A stretch of DNA of 64,000 bases from assembly GCA_029339505.1 (NCBI GenBank), contig JAQISU010000114.1:4948001-5012000 (forward strand), given 5' to 3'. The notes under the pieces were generated by a model. That model was not told where the DNA came from. It worked only from the letters and a program-made list of their open reading frames with translations, and did no database searches. This stretch comes from Unio delphinus (lineage: Eukaryota > Mollusca > Bivalvia > Unionida > Unionidae). Positions 8,497 through 17,321 of this stretch are shown here, piece after piece; the first letter of the stretch is position 1, and the number at the start of each line of letters is the position of its first letter. Position numbers and translations under genes: made by a program.

Positions 8497-8955
8497 TCAA
8501 CGACGTGGTTTTTTAAAGCCGCTTCCTGCTATCATATTTGCAATATTGCTTTGGTCTGGAGTTATCAACGATGGTAAAGCCATCGACGCTAGTGTTTCGT
8601 CTACTGCGTTATTTATTATTTTACTAACCCGTGCAGGCATTTCCGCGGTAGACGGTAACGGTTTCTTTTTTCGTGATTTCACCAATGATGTTAATTTATT
8701 CTTCGCGGCTGAAAACGCTTTCTTGGCAAAATCTCCAACGAAATCTCCGATTTTGCTGGTACCCTTATCACGAATAACATCAATTGCTTTCATTGATAAT
8801 TGTTTAGCTAACGGCATCACTTTTGGAGCCATTCTTGCAAATAACCCCGCAATGGTATTACCCAAACCATCACCATAGTATGCTTTATAAACTGGAAACC
8901 TTGAATTAACTACATAGACGGGGATTGGTTTATCATGATTGTAATGTATGATCAT
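8497..8955 (-). CDS. minor capsid/core protein with amphipathic segment (E1, 152 aa)
   Basis: The conserved N-terminus MIIHYNHDKP-PVYVVNSRFPVY is followed by YYGDGLGNTI and an amphipathic helix (about 30-60, LFARMAPKVMPLAKQLSMKA), then a lysine-rich stretch (KSRKKKPLP). The C-terminal tail has MIAGSG. The last motif fits the adenain consensus (I-A-G-S before G) and is kept in E2. Composition recalls the membrane-lytic/cementing minor proteins of adenoviruses, but I cannot name a homologue. The start follows a motif (CAATTGAAAAATTG, then GATTTCAAATAATG) shared with the coiled-coil gene. Confidence 0.55.
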   Translation of the reverse strand: MIIHYNHDKPIPVYVVNSRFPVYKAYYGDGLGNTIAGLFARMAPKVMPLAKQLSMKAIDVIRDKGTSKIGDFVGDFAKKAFSAAKNKLTSLVKSRKKKPLPSTAEMPARVSKIINNAVDETLASMALPSLITPDQSNIANMIAGSGFKKPRR

Positions 8956-9039
8956 TATTTGAAATCAGAAACAATTTTTCAATTGTAAAAAAACAATTTG
9001 TCAATTGGAAACGCTAGCGTTTTTATTCAGTCCCGGTGA

Positions 9040-10045
9040 TTAATCACTATGATAATCTTCCACTAACTCGCCAATGAAATCTCGATATGTGCTGATATCT
9101 ATGATACCACCTTGAAATAATCGTCTACAGATATCAGATGCTTCATTAATTATTTCAGGCGAGTTGTTTCCAGCTCGGAATCCTCCTACAAGAACTTCTA
9201 ATCGTGATATATCACTGAGAACACTACCAGGACAGAAACCCGAAGGGTTTCCAACGCTAGCGTTTCCAACTAGACGATTTTCCCCTGAAATCCCACTCCC
9301 GAAACTTGCATCCATTTGGGGTTGTAAATAATCAAGAGGATCATCATCAAGTTCTTTTTGTTTTTTTTTGTCTTCGTGTTTGTCTCTGTGTTGGTGTTTG
9401 ACGTTTTAGCTCTTGTCGTTCTTCTATTTCTCGTTGTCGCTCTTCTATTTGTTCTTTTTTATAATTACTAATTCCCCTTTGAAATTCCTTGTACCCCATT
9501 TCATCCTTATTCAAACGACCAATCCCTTTATTTATTTTATACAAATTATCAGACCAATCATTACTTGATATTTTATCATCCTTATACTCGTCCTTTAAAA
9601 ACTCTTTTTTTGAATTATAGCTTTGAGCAGCAAAATCACCAAAAGCTTGATAATCCTTTGGTTTGGATAAATTAAATTTTTTTATTAATGTTTTAGCATT
9701 ATCAGTAAACTAATTCAACAGAGAAACAGTAGTTTTTTTCGGATTAGTAGGTAGTTCAGTTTTTTCAGTTTCCGTTGATATTTGTTCAGTTTTCGCTGCT
9801 ATTTTTTCAAGTTCACCGATAACAAATTTCCCCGTCTTGGGATCATCTCCCAGTATAGCACGCTCTACCACTTTCGTTGCTGTGGTTACTGGTTTAAACA
9901 ATTCTTCGGATCCCACAGCAAAATCAGTTTGTAAACTCTGTCGTTGTTGCAGTTTATTTCTTACAGAGTCTCGAATTGGTATAAATTTCTTGATTGCATC
10001 AAGTCGTTCACGAGCTAATCGGGTCGTTAATGCTTCATTGACTAT
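9040..10045 (-). pseudogene. coiled-coil/acidic protein gene, degraded (E1)
   Basis: Homologue of the intact E2 gene at 36294-37262. Three defects are visible. The start codon aligned with E2 is ATA (10043-10045). A TAG at 9710-9712 ends the first segment. A frame change occurs in the A-rich stretch at about 9355-9370, after which the last 91 codons (9040-9315) are read in another frame. The N-terminal block (VNEALTTRLARERLDAI, RDSVRNKLQQRQ) and the C-terminal block (NDIS/SDISRL, NNSPEIINEA, ICRRLF) match E2, but the middle is diverged. An open frame also runs upstream to 10243 through the inverted-repeat module; it is not conserved in E2. Confidence 0.7.
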
Positions 10046-10110
10046 TATTTGAAATCGTAAACAATTTTTCAATTGCAAAACAATTTTCCGAACCTGACCT
10101 AACATACGAA

Positions 10111-10370
10111 AACACTTCCTCCATTCTTTGTTACATGTCAGATGATTTTTAACACAATCATGGAAGCGTTTTAACAGCGTTATCATTGATGGAGGAAGTG
10201 TCCAAATTGTATATAAAATAATTAATACTGACACTTCCTCCATTCTTTGTTACATGTCAGATGATTTTTAACACGATCATGGAAGCGTTATTTTGTTGTT
10301 TAAGGGCATTATCAGTGATGAGGGAAGTGTGGAAAATTCTATATAAAATAATTAATATCACACTTCCCTC
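10111..10370. promoter_or_regulatory. inverted-repeat/TATA module, two units (E1)
   Basis: Two units (10191-10241 and 10318-10370) each have arms of about 12 bp (GGAGGAAGTGTC / GACACTTCCTCC; GAGGGAAGTGTG / CACACTTCCCTC) around an AT-rich loop containing ATATAAAATAATTAATA. A 60-bp direct repeat (10111-10170 and 10230-10290) surrounds them. E2 has one unit at 36083-36141 with the same loop. It lies between the replication-side genes and the capsid-side genes, so a promoter, transcription boundary or replication origin are all possible. Confidence 0.55.
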
Positions 10371-10439
10371 ATTCTTGTTTTGATCAATAGGAATCATCAT
10401 ATCGACTAAACCATCGATTAACGGCCTATCAATTTTGTT

Positions 10440-10531
10440 GTTTTCAATCAAAAAATGCTAAAAAAATGAAAATCTCTCTAAGGTCGGTCACAATCAAAAA
10501 ATGACAAAATCTCTTTGAAGATCGGTCACGG
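10440..10531. repeat. short direct repeats in intergenic region (E1)
   Basis: Two imperfect units of about 45 bp, each with CAATCAAAAAATG, AAATCTCT and (A)TCGGTCAC. E2 has a different tandem repeat in the same place (35936-36010). Together with the inverted-repeat module this forms a variable repeat-rich spacer. Confidence 0.5.
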
Positions 10532-10933
10532 TCAAAATTGTTCATTTTCTTGAATTAACGCTCGTAGGTTTCTAACTTTAGAATTGACATCCCTTTTCAA
10601 TTCGTATTCGTTACCCAATTCTTTTCGTATTCGTTCAACGATAGTAAATAACGGAACGAACACACTTACGTCACTGGAAAATGAAAGAGAGTCTCGAATA
10701 GAATTCTGAATTCTCTTGATTAGCGCGTATTTCTTGGGCAGCATATATTTGTTAGTGTTAACTCCGTATTCTATATCCTGAAAATCTGACATGATTTGAT
10801 CAGGATTTAAACCATCTGATAGTTTGATATCCTGACTTTTCAATTTTGAAATTTCATCAATAATGCTATTCATTTTTTCAGAATTCATTATTCTATAACA
10901 ATTATATATTTCTAAATGAAAAATATGACGCAT
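10532..10933 (-). CDS. conserved hypothetical protein (E1, up to 133 aa)
   Basis: Not recognised. It is predicted mostly helical, without transmembrane segments or cysteine clusters. The most conserved stretch with E2 is KLSDGLNPDQI through GV-TNKYMLPKKYALI, and the C-terminus ends NLRALIQENEQF in both. The first ATG (10933) overlaps the stop of the HNH gene (TGATG), as it also does in E2 (TAATG). A second in-frame ATG with MNSE- (10888) is also conserved and may be the true start. The coupling suggests co-expression with the HNH and Cys-rich genes. Open in both copies, which indicates past selection. Confidence 0.6.
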   Translation of the reverse strand: MRHIFHLEIYNCYRIMNSEKMNSIIDEISKLKSQDIKLSDGLNPDQIMSDFQDIEYGVNTNKYMLPKKYALIKRIQNSIRDSLSFSSDVSVFVPLFTIVERIRKELGNEYELKRDVNSKVRNLRALIQENEQF

Positions 10934-11424
10934 CAGACATAACTAAATTTAATTTTCTGTCCGTGATTTTTTGAAAACGCAGATCGATAAACCCCCTCTG
11001 CAACAAATCGTACTGAGGCTCTACAAATATCGAAGTACCCACTGGCTTCATATATCGATTGAAATATTTTTTCTTCGTTAGTTGTTGTATTCAAAGATTT
11101 TACGGGTCTCGCTTTTTTTGAGCAAGTACCAGTCTTTCCTCGTTTCAAATTCTCACTTTGTGTGATAGCTTGCAGATTTGATAAAGAATTATTCTTTGGA
11201 TTGGAATCTTTATGATCTATAACAAAACCATCCTCGATTAATCCATGGAAACATTCAAATACGAAACGATGGCAGTAATATTTCTTCTTTCCAACAGTAA
11301 ATCTCAAATACCCTTGATTAGTCACAACACCAACTGGTTTCTTCAGTCTACAGTTTTTTACAACACCATCACTGGATGCTTCATAATTTGTAATCACAGG
11401 GTGTGGTCTGAATTCTTGGTTCAT
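10933..11424 (-). CDS. HNH endonuclease with NUMOD-like domains (E1, 163 aa)
   Basis: The N-terminal part (about 8-50) resembles a NUMOD4-type module: YEASSDGVVKNCRLKKPVG, then GYLRFTVGKKKYYCHR. The HNH core follows at about 50-92: HRFVFECFHG, VIDHKDSNPKNNSLSNL, QAITQSEN. The C-terminal 55 residues look like a NUMOD1-type DNA-binding helix module (SIYEASGYFDICRASVRFVAEG). This architecture is typical of free-standing homing-type endonucleases of phages and large DNA viruses. In this element it is a resident gene found at the same place in E2. E1 keeps the D-H pair of the active site; E2 does not. Substrate unknown. Confidence 0.8.
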   Translation of the reverse strand: MNQEFRPHPVITNYEASSDGVVKNCRLKKPVGVVTNQGYLRFTVGKKKYYCHRFVFECFHGLIEDGFVIDHKDSNPKNNSLSNLQAITQSENLKRGKTGTCSKKARPVKSLNTTTNEEKIFQSIYEASGYFDICRASVRFVAEGVYRSAFSKNHGQKIKFSYV

Positions 11425-11437
11425 TCGTATACTAATA

Positions 11438-11815
11438 CTATTTGTCTAATTCATTGTTTGGTCTAATGATTACATCTTTGGAAAATCTTTCGATGTAGTC
11501 TTGGGGGGTTCTTATGACTTTATCCTTGACGTTGTCAGAGTCAGGGTCATAATTTCTGATTGATTGTCCATTTTTTATTCTTTTGTCATAATAACGCTTC
11601 AATTCCCTATATCGTTTACCACCACAGCGTAGACATAACTGCGATTCTCCCCTGACCCCAACCCCACATCGTATGCAGGGTAATGGACCAAGGCTTCCAC
11701 GACGAAAGCTTTGCATATGATACCCACAGAATTCCTTTCTGCATGATTTGTTACACGGAGTCGTTGATCCAATCATGAGCCATTTGCAGTGATTCATTAT
11801 ATATAAATCTTTCAT
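11438..11815 (-). CDS. Cys-rich, probably zinc-binding protein (E1, 125 aa)
   Basis: Cysteines occur as C-x(11)-C-x3-C-x4-C near the N-terminus (NHCKW, PCNKSC, FCGYH) and as two CxxC pairs (PCIRCG and LCLRCGG), followed by a charged helix (KRYRELKRYYDKR) and an acidic tail. This looks like two small zinc-binding knuckles. It is conserved in E2 (131 aa), with the same spacing of the CxxC pairs. It is the first gene of the minus-strand cluster and diverges from the polymerase gene across about 25 bp. No family name is assigned; a DNA-binding or regulatory role is possible. Confidence 0.6.
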   Translation of the reverse strand: MKDLYIMNHCKWLMIGSTTPCNKSCRKEFCGYHMQSFRRGSLGPLPCIRCGVGVRGESQLCLRCGGKRYRELKRYYDKRIKNGQSIRNYDPDSDNVKDKVIRTPQDYIERFSKDVIIRPNNELDK

Positions 11816-11839
11816 TTAAATGCTTCTTTTAATTATAGT

Positions 11840-12290
11840 AAGAAGAAGTTCGAGAGATTATCAAAAATTAAGCCTTGGAAAAATGCTCAATTCAATCCTG
11901 ATAAAGAGTTTAAGAGATTATTAAAAATTAATCCTAGATTTAATCTCGATAAACCAAAAAAACGTCTAGTGGACGGTAACATGAAAGAGTTTAAGAGATT
12001 ATTAAAAATTAGTCCTAGATTTAATCTCGATAAACCAAAGAAACGTCTAGTGGACGGTAACATGAAAGAGTTTAAGAGATTATTAAAAATTAGTCCTAGA
12101 TTTAATCTCGATAAACCTAAAAAACGTCTAGTAAACGATAAACCAAAAAAACGTCTAGTAAACGATAAACCAAAAAAACGTCTAGTGGACGGCAACATGA
12201 AAGAGTTTAAGAGATTATTAAAAATTAGTCCTAGATTTAATCTCGATAAACCAAAAAAACGTCTAGTAAACGGTAAACCAAAAAAACGTC
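11840..12290 (+). repeat. tandem repeats at the polymerase N-terminus (E1)
   Basis: Coding repeats of about 81-93 bp with core FKRLLKISPRFNLDKPKKR, plus shorter 27-bp units (NDKPKKRLV) at 12130-12180. The first unit is diverged. The DNA repeats are nearly identical, so they are recent or homogenised. E2 has its own version of the array (34210-34609) with another unit order. Highly basic (about one third Lys/Arg). Confidence 0.85.
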
Positions 12291-15200
12291 TAATGAAGAA
12301 GTTTGAGAGATTATCGAAAATTAATCCCTGGAAAAATACTAATTTTAATCTCGATAGAGTCTCTGATATATCAAAACGTCTAATCGATGATAGAACTATA
12401 CTGGATAAAATCGAAGAGTGTTTTGATGAATTCTACCAAGACGGTGCAGCACACTGTTGGTCGACATTTCGAATTATTGATGTCGGTGTCAATGTACCCA
12501 TCATCGATGCTACTATGAACGATGAAAAAGCAGCCGATGTGATTTCACACCTTGGTGGGCCAAGCAATTCTCAACAGAAGCATTTTTTCAGAATAAAATT
12601 CATTATCGAAGTCGAAGGCAAATTGATTATCAGGGATAAATTTGAATCAATCCTTAGGAATAAAAAAACAATCACACTGAGTAGAGATTCCAAACCAGGA
12701 ATTCTAACTGGAATCGACAAACCATACTACGAGAGATCTTATCCTGTAACAGCAGTCGTTTATGGAATATACCCGCTAAATGATAAACCTGATATTACAA
12801 AACTAGCTTCTATGAAACTATCTTCGACGTTGAATTGTGTAGCAACACGGGTAATGGAACACTTCACAAATTCCCCCCGAGGAAATAAACTAACTGATCT
12901 GCGACGTAGGAAAATAACCGAATGGGAACTGACAGTGAAACAGAACGGTGCAAAGATTTCTGATATAGCTAAATTAGAAACATCATTAAAATTCCCAATA
13001 TCAGTAACGACAATAACCGGAGAAGTATTATACGAACCGAAATATCAATCGCGAGGAGCGCCAATTGAAATTATTGATCATAACGAACACGCGTGGACGG
13101 CTGCAGTAACAATATTTCCACGAGAACGAATCGTGAAATATATCCCCCCGGAATTTTCCGGTGAGTTCGTCGGGGATGTTTTCTATGAAGAGAAATTATT
13201 CGATGCTATTCACACGCTGTGTAAGGATGATCCTGTGTCAGTGTGGTTATTTAGAAGTGATGAAGATCCCGAAATAGGATTCGATCAATTTGTAAGACCA
13301 AATGGTGAATTATATCGCGTTGAAGAGTTAGATAACAGAATGAGAAAAATTGCAAATGATTTTTCACCGGAGAGTTTCCATGAAAAACTACTCACGGATA
13401 GTTTTACTATTCCATCAGTGGTAGCTCACTTTGCAAGAGAAAAAACTCATGGCGTCCAACACGAAGTGATTTTCTCGAACACGTTAAATTGAGTTGCGTC
13501 GAATTTGGTCATAGAGGACTGTGGAATACAAAATACTCACGTGATGGTATGATTTCAACTGATATATCCGCGTGTTATCCTGGAAGTTTTCTCGGGTATG
13601 GAGAATGCGCTGAGTACTTTAAACGATTTGGACACCCCACGCATGAAATGACTCGTGTTGCGATTAATGGTCCATTGCCTGATTTTGATTTAACCGGATT
13701 CGCTCATGTGATATCATTCGAATTCGCTGCAGGGTTACATCCGTGTAGTTATCTTTGGCTTGGTAGACACCTATCTGAAAAGGACTGGATACCAATAGTG
13801 TTATTGCGGTATATGATCGATTGTGGTATGCTAATATCGTTAATTGTCAGTGAGGCGATTATATCCTATCGAGCTCAGAAAGAAGTTTGGCTACCACAAC
13901 CCGATCTAGATAGAATAATTAGCGTACAGCGAAAACTGTTTCCTGATCTCAACGAGGAAGAAATCATGAATTTGTCTAAGAAGGTATTTGAAATTAAAAA
14001 AGAACAAGCAAAGGATTTTGGATGAAGAATAATCGGTAAATTTAGGCAGGGTGGAAGATACGACAATGCAAAATACTCTTCGCGGTTGATCATAGACGTC
14101 GCTGAATACGATTTTATTGTAGCGGATTTAACGAAACAGTGAAAACTTGTATCCCGTAAGGATGCTTTTCTATCCAATGGTGAAAAATTAGGTACGGTTG
14201 TTACCTACTGTGATGGATATAATTCCCAGTACACACACTTAAGAAGTTCTATGCTAGCCTATGCTTGTATTAATCTATTTTCGATGATAAATAGATTTCC
14301 TAATACCGCAGTTAGAGTAGCCACTGATTCGATGTATATACATAATAAATACAAATCAGCTGTAGCGGCATTCACAGATCCCGAGGAAAATTGGGGGCGT
14401 TGGCGATTTAAAAAGGAAACACTATATGAGTATTGCGAATCCGCAGACGTTGCCATGGATGATAAATATCTTTGTTGTAACCGTATTGAAATTCAATCAG
14501 AATTTTCTAATGCACCACCGGTATCTGATCCAATCTGTATATACAAGACAGTTTATTTAAACGGTTGTGGTGGGTCAGGAAAGACAACTCGTGCAATTGA
14601 ATTATTCCGTGGGAAAAGTCCTACGGATTTCACAAACATGATTGTGTTAACACCGACTCACAGACTCGCCAGAGAGATGAAACAACGAGGGGTAAATGCC
14701 TGTACTTATCATAGTTTCTTTCGATGGAAGGGTGACAAATGGACTCCTGAGCGTATGGGTGATAAATTCATTCCTGAAATCATAATTTGGGATGAAATAT
14801 GCACAGTATCATCATATTTATTGCAAACATTTCTCGAGTGGTTGTTAAACAAAAACACAAAAGTCGTTATGTGCGGTGATCACGGACAACCACCACCATT
14901 TGTCGGTGCATCCTCACATGAATGGCTAAAGGGTTTTGTAGACTATTACGAAGAAATTAACACTGATTATAGATCACTTGATGAACGATTACGAGAATTC
15001 AAAACGCTAATTAGATTACAACCGGATAGAATCCAGTGTGAAATAGCACGTGAAGTGATTTCAGAGACTCCAATGAATGATTTTTGGGAAACATGGAGAC
15101 CAAACGATTTGATAATTGCAAGTAGAAAAATTGTCAGAGACGCACTTCAGATGAAGTTATTTGAATTGCATAAATGCAAATTTGCAACGCTTCCAGTACC

Positions 15201-15831
15201 GTTGTGTTATAGGCCTTCGGATACACGAAAACAGAATATCGAAGTTGATATTGCAGGACAGAGTGAAAAACAAATTCTCGTATTAAATGATATTGTGCTG
15301 GTTGATATCAGCGTCGTTGAAGATGCATTGCGTGCTAATAAATCCCCGTGGACGCTAGGATACGCAGCGACGATACATTCTTCACAGGGATTGACTATAT
15401 CGGATACAATTGTTTGGATGGTAGATAATCGCATCGAATGGTCAAATTTAGTCTATCTTGCAGTATCCAGAGAACGAAAAATAAATCAATTTCGAAGAAT
15501 TGTTTTCGATGATGAAATCATTGGTGGCGATGATAATGACACAACAATGGATGATATTGATGTTAAAATTATTGATAAAAAATTATCCGGTTACAAACAA
15601 CAAGACAAAAAAAAACAACGAGAATTTGACATTGATGCTGGATTAATAATTACGCTGAAACAACAACAGAATAATCACTGCGCAAGTTGCAATTGTATAA
15701 TGCGTTGGCGTTATTTAGATAAGGATCCTCGCCAATTTACCGTAGACAGAAAAAATAACAGTCTCGGTCATGTCAGAAACAATGTGATGTTGACTTGTCT
15801 TGAGTGCAATAGACGCAACGGCGCTAGTTAA
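11840..15831 (+). pseudogene. PolB-SF1 helicase-HNH fusion gene, broken (E1)
   Basis: One gene of about 1,330 codons. In order: four to five basic repeats (11840-12290, MKEFKRLLK type); a PolB region with motif A (DISACYPGSF, 13561) and motif C (VATDS, about 14314); an SF1 helicase with Walker A (GCGGSGKTT, about 14563), Walker B (IIIWDE), GDHGQPPP and VYLAVSR; and a C-terminal HNH-like zinc domain with CASC...VDRKN...CLEC. Breaks: AAG at the position of the E2 start codon, a one-base frame change at about 13438-13446, and TGA at 14023-14025 and 14140-14142. The segment from 14251 is open to the end. The fused helicase is unlike typical stand-alone Polinton polymerases. The gene overlaps the convergent integrase by 8 bp. 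Confidence 0.85.
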
Positions 15832-16789
15832 GACCCTGTGGTGTTAATTGAGTATCGTCAGGAATCACTTGGAGTTGTTCGCGTGTAAAACCCCGTTGAG
15901 GGGCAGTTAAATCCAGTTTATAGATTGGAGGTCTACCAGTTGATCGTGTTATAGTAGATATCTTGTGTGCAGTAACACTCCAAATAGGATCAGTAGCCCT
16001 TTTTGTGCCACCTTCCAGCTCTCCTGGTTCGTATAAATACCTAACAGTGACATTACTACCAAGAAATGGTTGGGAAACGCTAGAATCATTTTGCGAAATT
16101 CCTTCTATTTCCATTTTAGGTATAGACTTCTTTTTAATCGCGTTGATAGGTTTCATGTTAATTGTTCGAGTAATCTCGTTATTCAGTGCGGTAATCACAG
16201 CTGGTAATCTCTTAACCCATTCACGGGATCTTTTATCCTGAATAAACCCCTTCGCGTATTGATATCCAAATAACCGCTCAGCAAGAGTCCGATTAAATCG
16301 TTCTACAATTGCCTGATCGCGAAGTAACGCAGTATGCCCCCGTCTGATGGTGACTTTGTGATGTTTCATCGCTGATAAAACAGCGCCTTGAAATTCCTTG
16401 CCAGGATCAACTTGCAATAGATTTGGCCAACTCAGAGGACCATTTCGATAAATCCTTTCAAATGCAGAAGCGACTTCAGTTGATGATTTTGTTTTCAGTG
16501 GCTCTGCTTCTTTGTATCGACTCGCAACATCAACTACGGTTAACGCGTATTTGTAACCACGATCATGTGGCAAAAATAATATATCAGCCTGATGAACTTC
16601 ATTAGGGACAGTCACATCAAAATGCGAGTAATTAATTTGTTTAGGCGCTGGTAGATAAATTTGCCATATAGCTTGTTTGGATAACCAATTAGCCGCAGTA
16701 GCCTTTTTCACTTTTGCGGCGCTAGCGAGTTTATTGATTGCAGCGTTACCCCGCCAGTATCCTTTTGGAGAATAATAAATAGATTCCAT
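15824..16789 (-). CDS. DDE integrase (rve type, E1, 321 aa)
   Basis: A retrovirus/Polinton-type integrase core with the catalytic triad visible: HQADILFL (first Asp), LLQVDPGKEF (second Asp) and AIVERFNRTL (Glu, about 35 residues later). An N-terminal helical region (MESIYYSPKGYW, ASAAKVKKATAANWL) precedes it. The C-terminal beta-rich part (NVTVRYLYEPGELEGGTKRATDPIW) resembles the SH3/chromo-like tail of these integrases. It would join element ends to host DNA with a 5-bp stagger, consistent with the duplications seen. I chose ATG 16789, 7 bp after the stop of the PLA2 frame. Intact, and conserved in E2. Confidence 0.95.
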   Translation of the reverse strand: MESIYYSPKGYWRGNAAINKLASAAKVKKATAANWLSKQAIWQIYLPAPKQINYSHFDVTVPNEVHQADILFLPHDRGYKYALTVVDVASRYKEAEPLKTKSSTEVASAFERIYRNGPLSWPNLLQVDPGKEFQGAVLSAMKHHKVTIRRGHTALLRDQAIVERFNRTLAERLFGYQYAKGFIQDKRSREWVKRLPAVITALNNEITRTINMKPINAIKKKSIPKMEIEGISQNDSSVSQPFLGSNVTVRYLYEPGELEGGTKRATDPIWSVTAHKISTITRSTGRPPIYKLDLTAPQRGFTREQLQVIPDDTQLTPQGLN

Positions 16790-16796
16790 GTTGTTA

Positions 16797-17102
16797 TTAA
16801 TTACCGGCACCTAACATCAATTTGCTTTTTATAACCGGTTTTATTAACCATGAAGCTAATTTTTCTTTGAAGGATTTATCAGGAATAGCATTTAATACAT
16901 GAATTAATTTCACATCTGCGAGATGTCTTTGCTGCAAATCGCTGCTCCAATATGCAACATCATGAGCATGACACGCCTTATCAATAGCGTTTATCGGTTC
17001 TTCACCACGTCGAGGTTGATTTTGATCATCAAGTCTGATATCTAATCGTGTTCCGGGGCCACAGTAGCTATATCCTGGAAGGTGCTTTTCTCCTTTGCCC
17101 AT
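16797..17102 (-). CDS. phospholipase A2-like domain (E1)
   Basis: Shows the calcium-loop motif GYSYCGPGT and the catalytic helix motif DKACHAHDVAY of the parvovirus/adintovirus-type PLA2, which acts in endosome escape of virions. In E1 the domain begins at ATG 17102 (MGKGEKHLPG). Relative to E2, 7 bp are missing just upstream of the domain, so here it is out of frame with the linker that precedes it. In E2 the domain is open together with that linker and lacks any ATG before its active site. The E1 ATG may therefore be accidental. It lies between zinc ribbon and integrase genes. Confidence 0.8.
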   Translation of the reverse strand: MGKGEKHLPGYSYCGPGTRLDIRLDDQNQPRRGEEPINAIDKACHAHDVAYWSSDLQQRHLADVKLIHVLNAIPDKSFKEKLASWLIKPVIKSKLMLGAGN

Positions 17103-17316
17103 GGGGTTCCAGGGAGCTTTGCCAATTTGGCTGCGATATCACCTCCTCTTTTTTTTTTAAAGGTTCCTTGGGTTTACCAAGTGAAATAAATCTAAATTTC
17201 TTTGTACCACATTGTACGCATTTACCAGAAAGCGCTGATCGGTTATTTTTAGTTGTAATCGTCATCAAGTCATCTGTGCCAGTACGCGTTTTACACTTCA
17301 CACAATATAGATCCAT
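17068..17316 (-). CDS. zinc-ribbon protein, probable N-terminal part of the PLA2 protein (E1)
   Basis: MDLYCVKCKTRT and GKCVQCGTKKF give two CxxC pairs about 30 residues apart, a zinc ribbon of the type widespread in large DNA viruses. After a Lys-rich linker the frame crosses ten A bases (minus-strand reading, 17149-17158) and leaves the conserved linker frame; the residues after it are not conserved with E2. The linker and PLA2 reading is in the -1 frame from this point. The start codon is only 5 bp from the divergent ATPase start. Confidence 0.75.
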   Translation of the reverse strand: MDLYCVKCKTRTGTDDLMTITTKNNRSALSGKCVQCGTKKFRFISLGKPKEPLKKKEEVISQPNWQSSLEPHGQRRKAPSRI

Positions 17317-17321
17317 AATTT

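Noticed and set aside
9710..10243. 177-aa protein starting at MEEVSVL as an independent gene
   Set aside because: The first 66 codons cover the inverted-repeat spacer and are not conserved in E2; the rest is the 5' part of the broken coiled-coil gene.
11887..12198. Minus-strand open frame with repeated RRFFGLS-type units
   Set aside because: It is the antisense of the coding repeats of the polymerase N-terminus; the repeat structure alone keeps it open.
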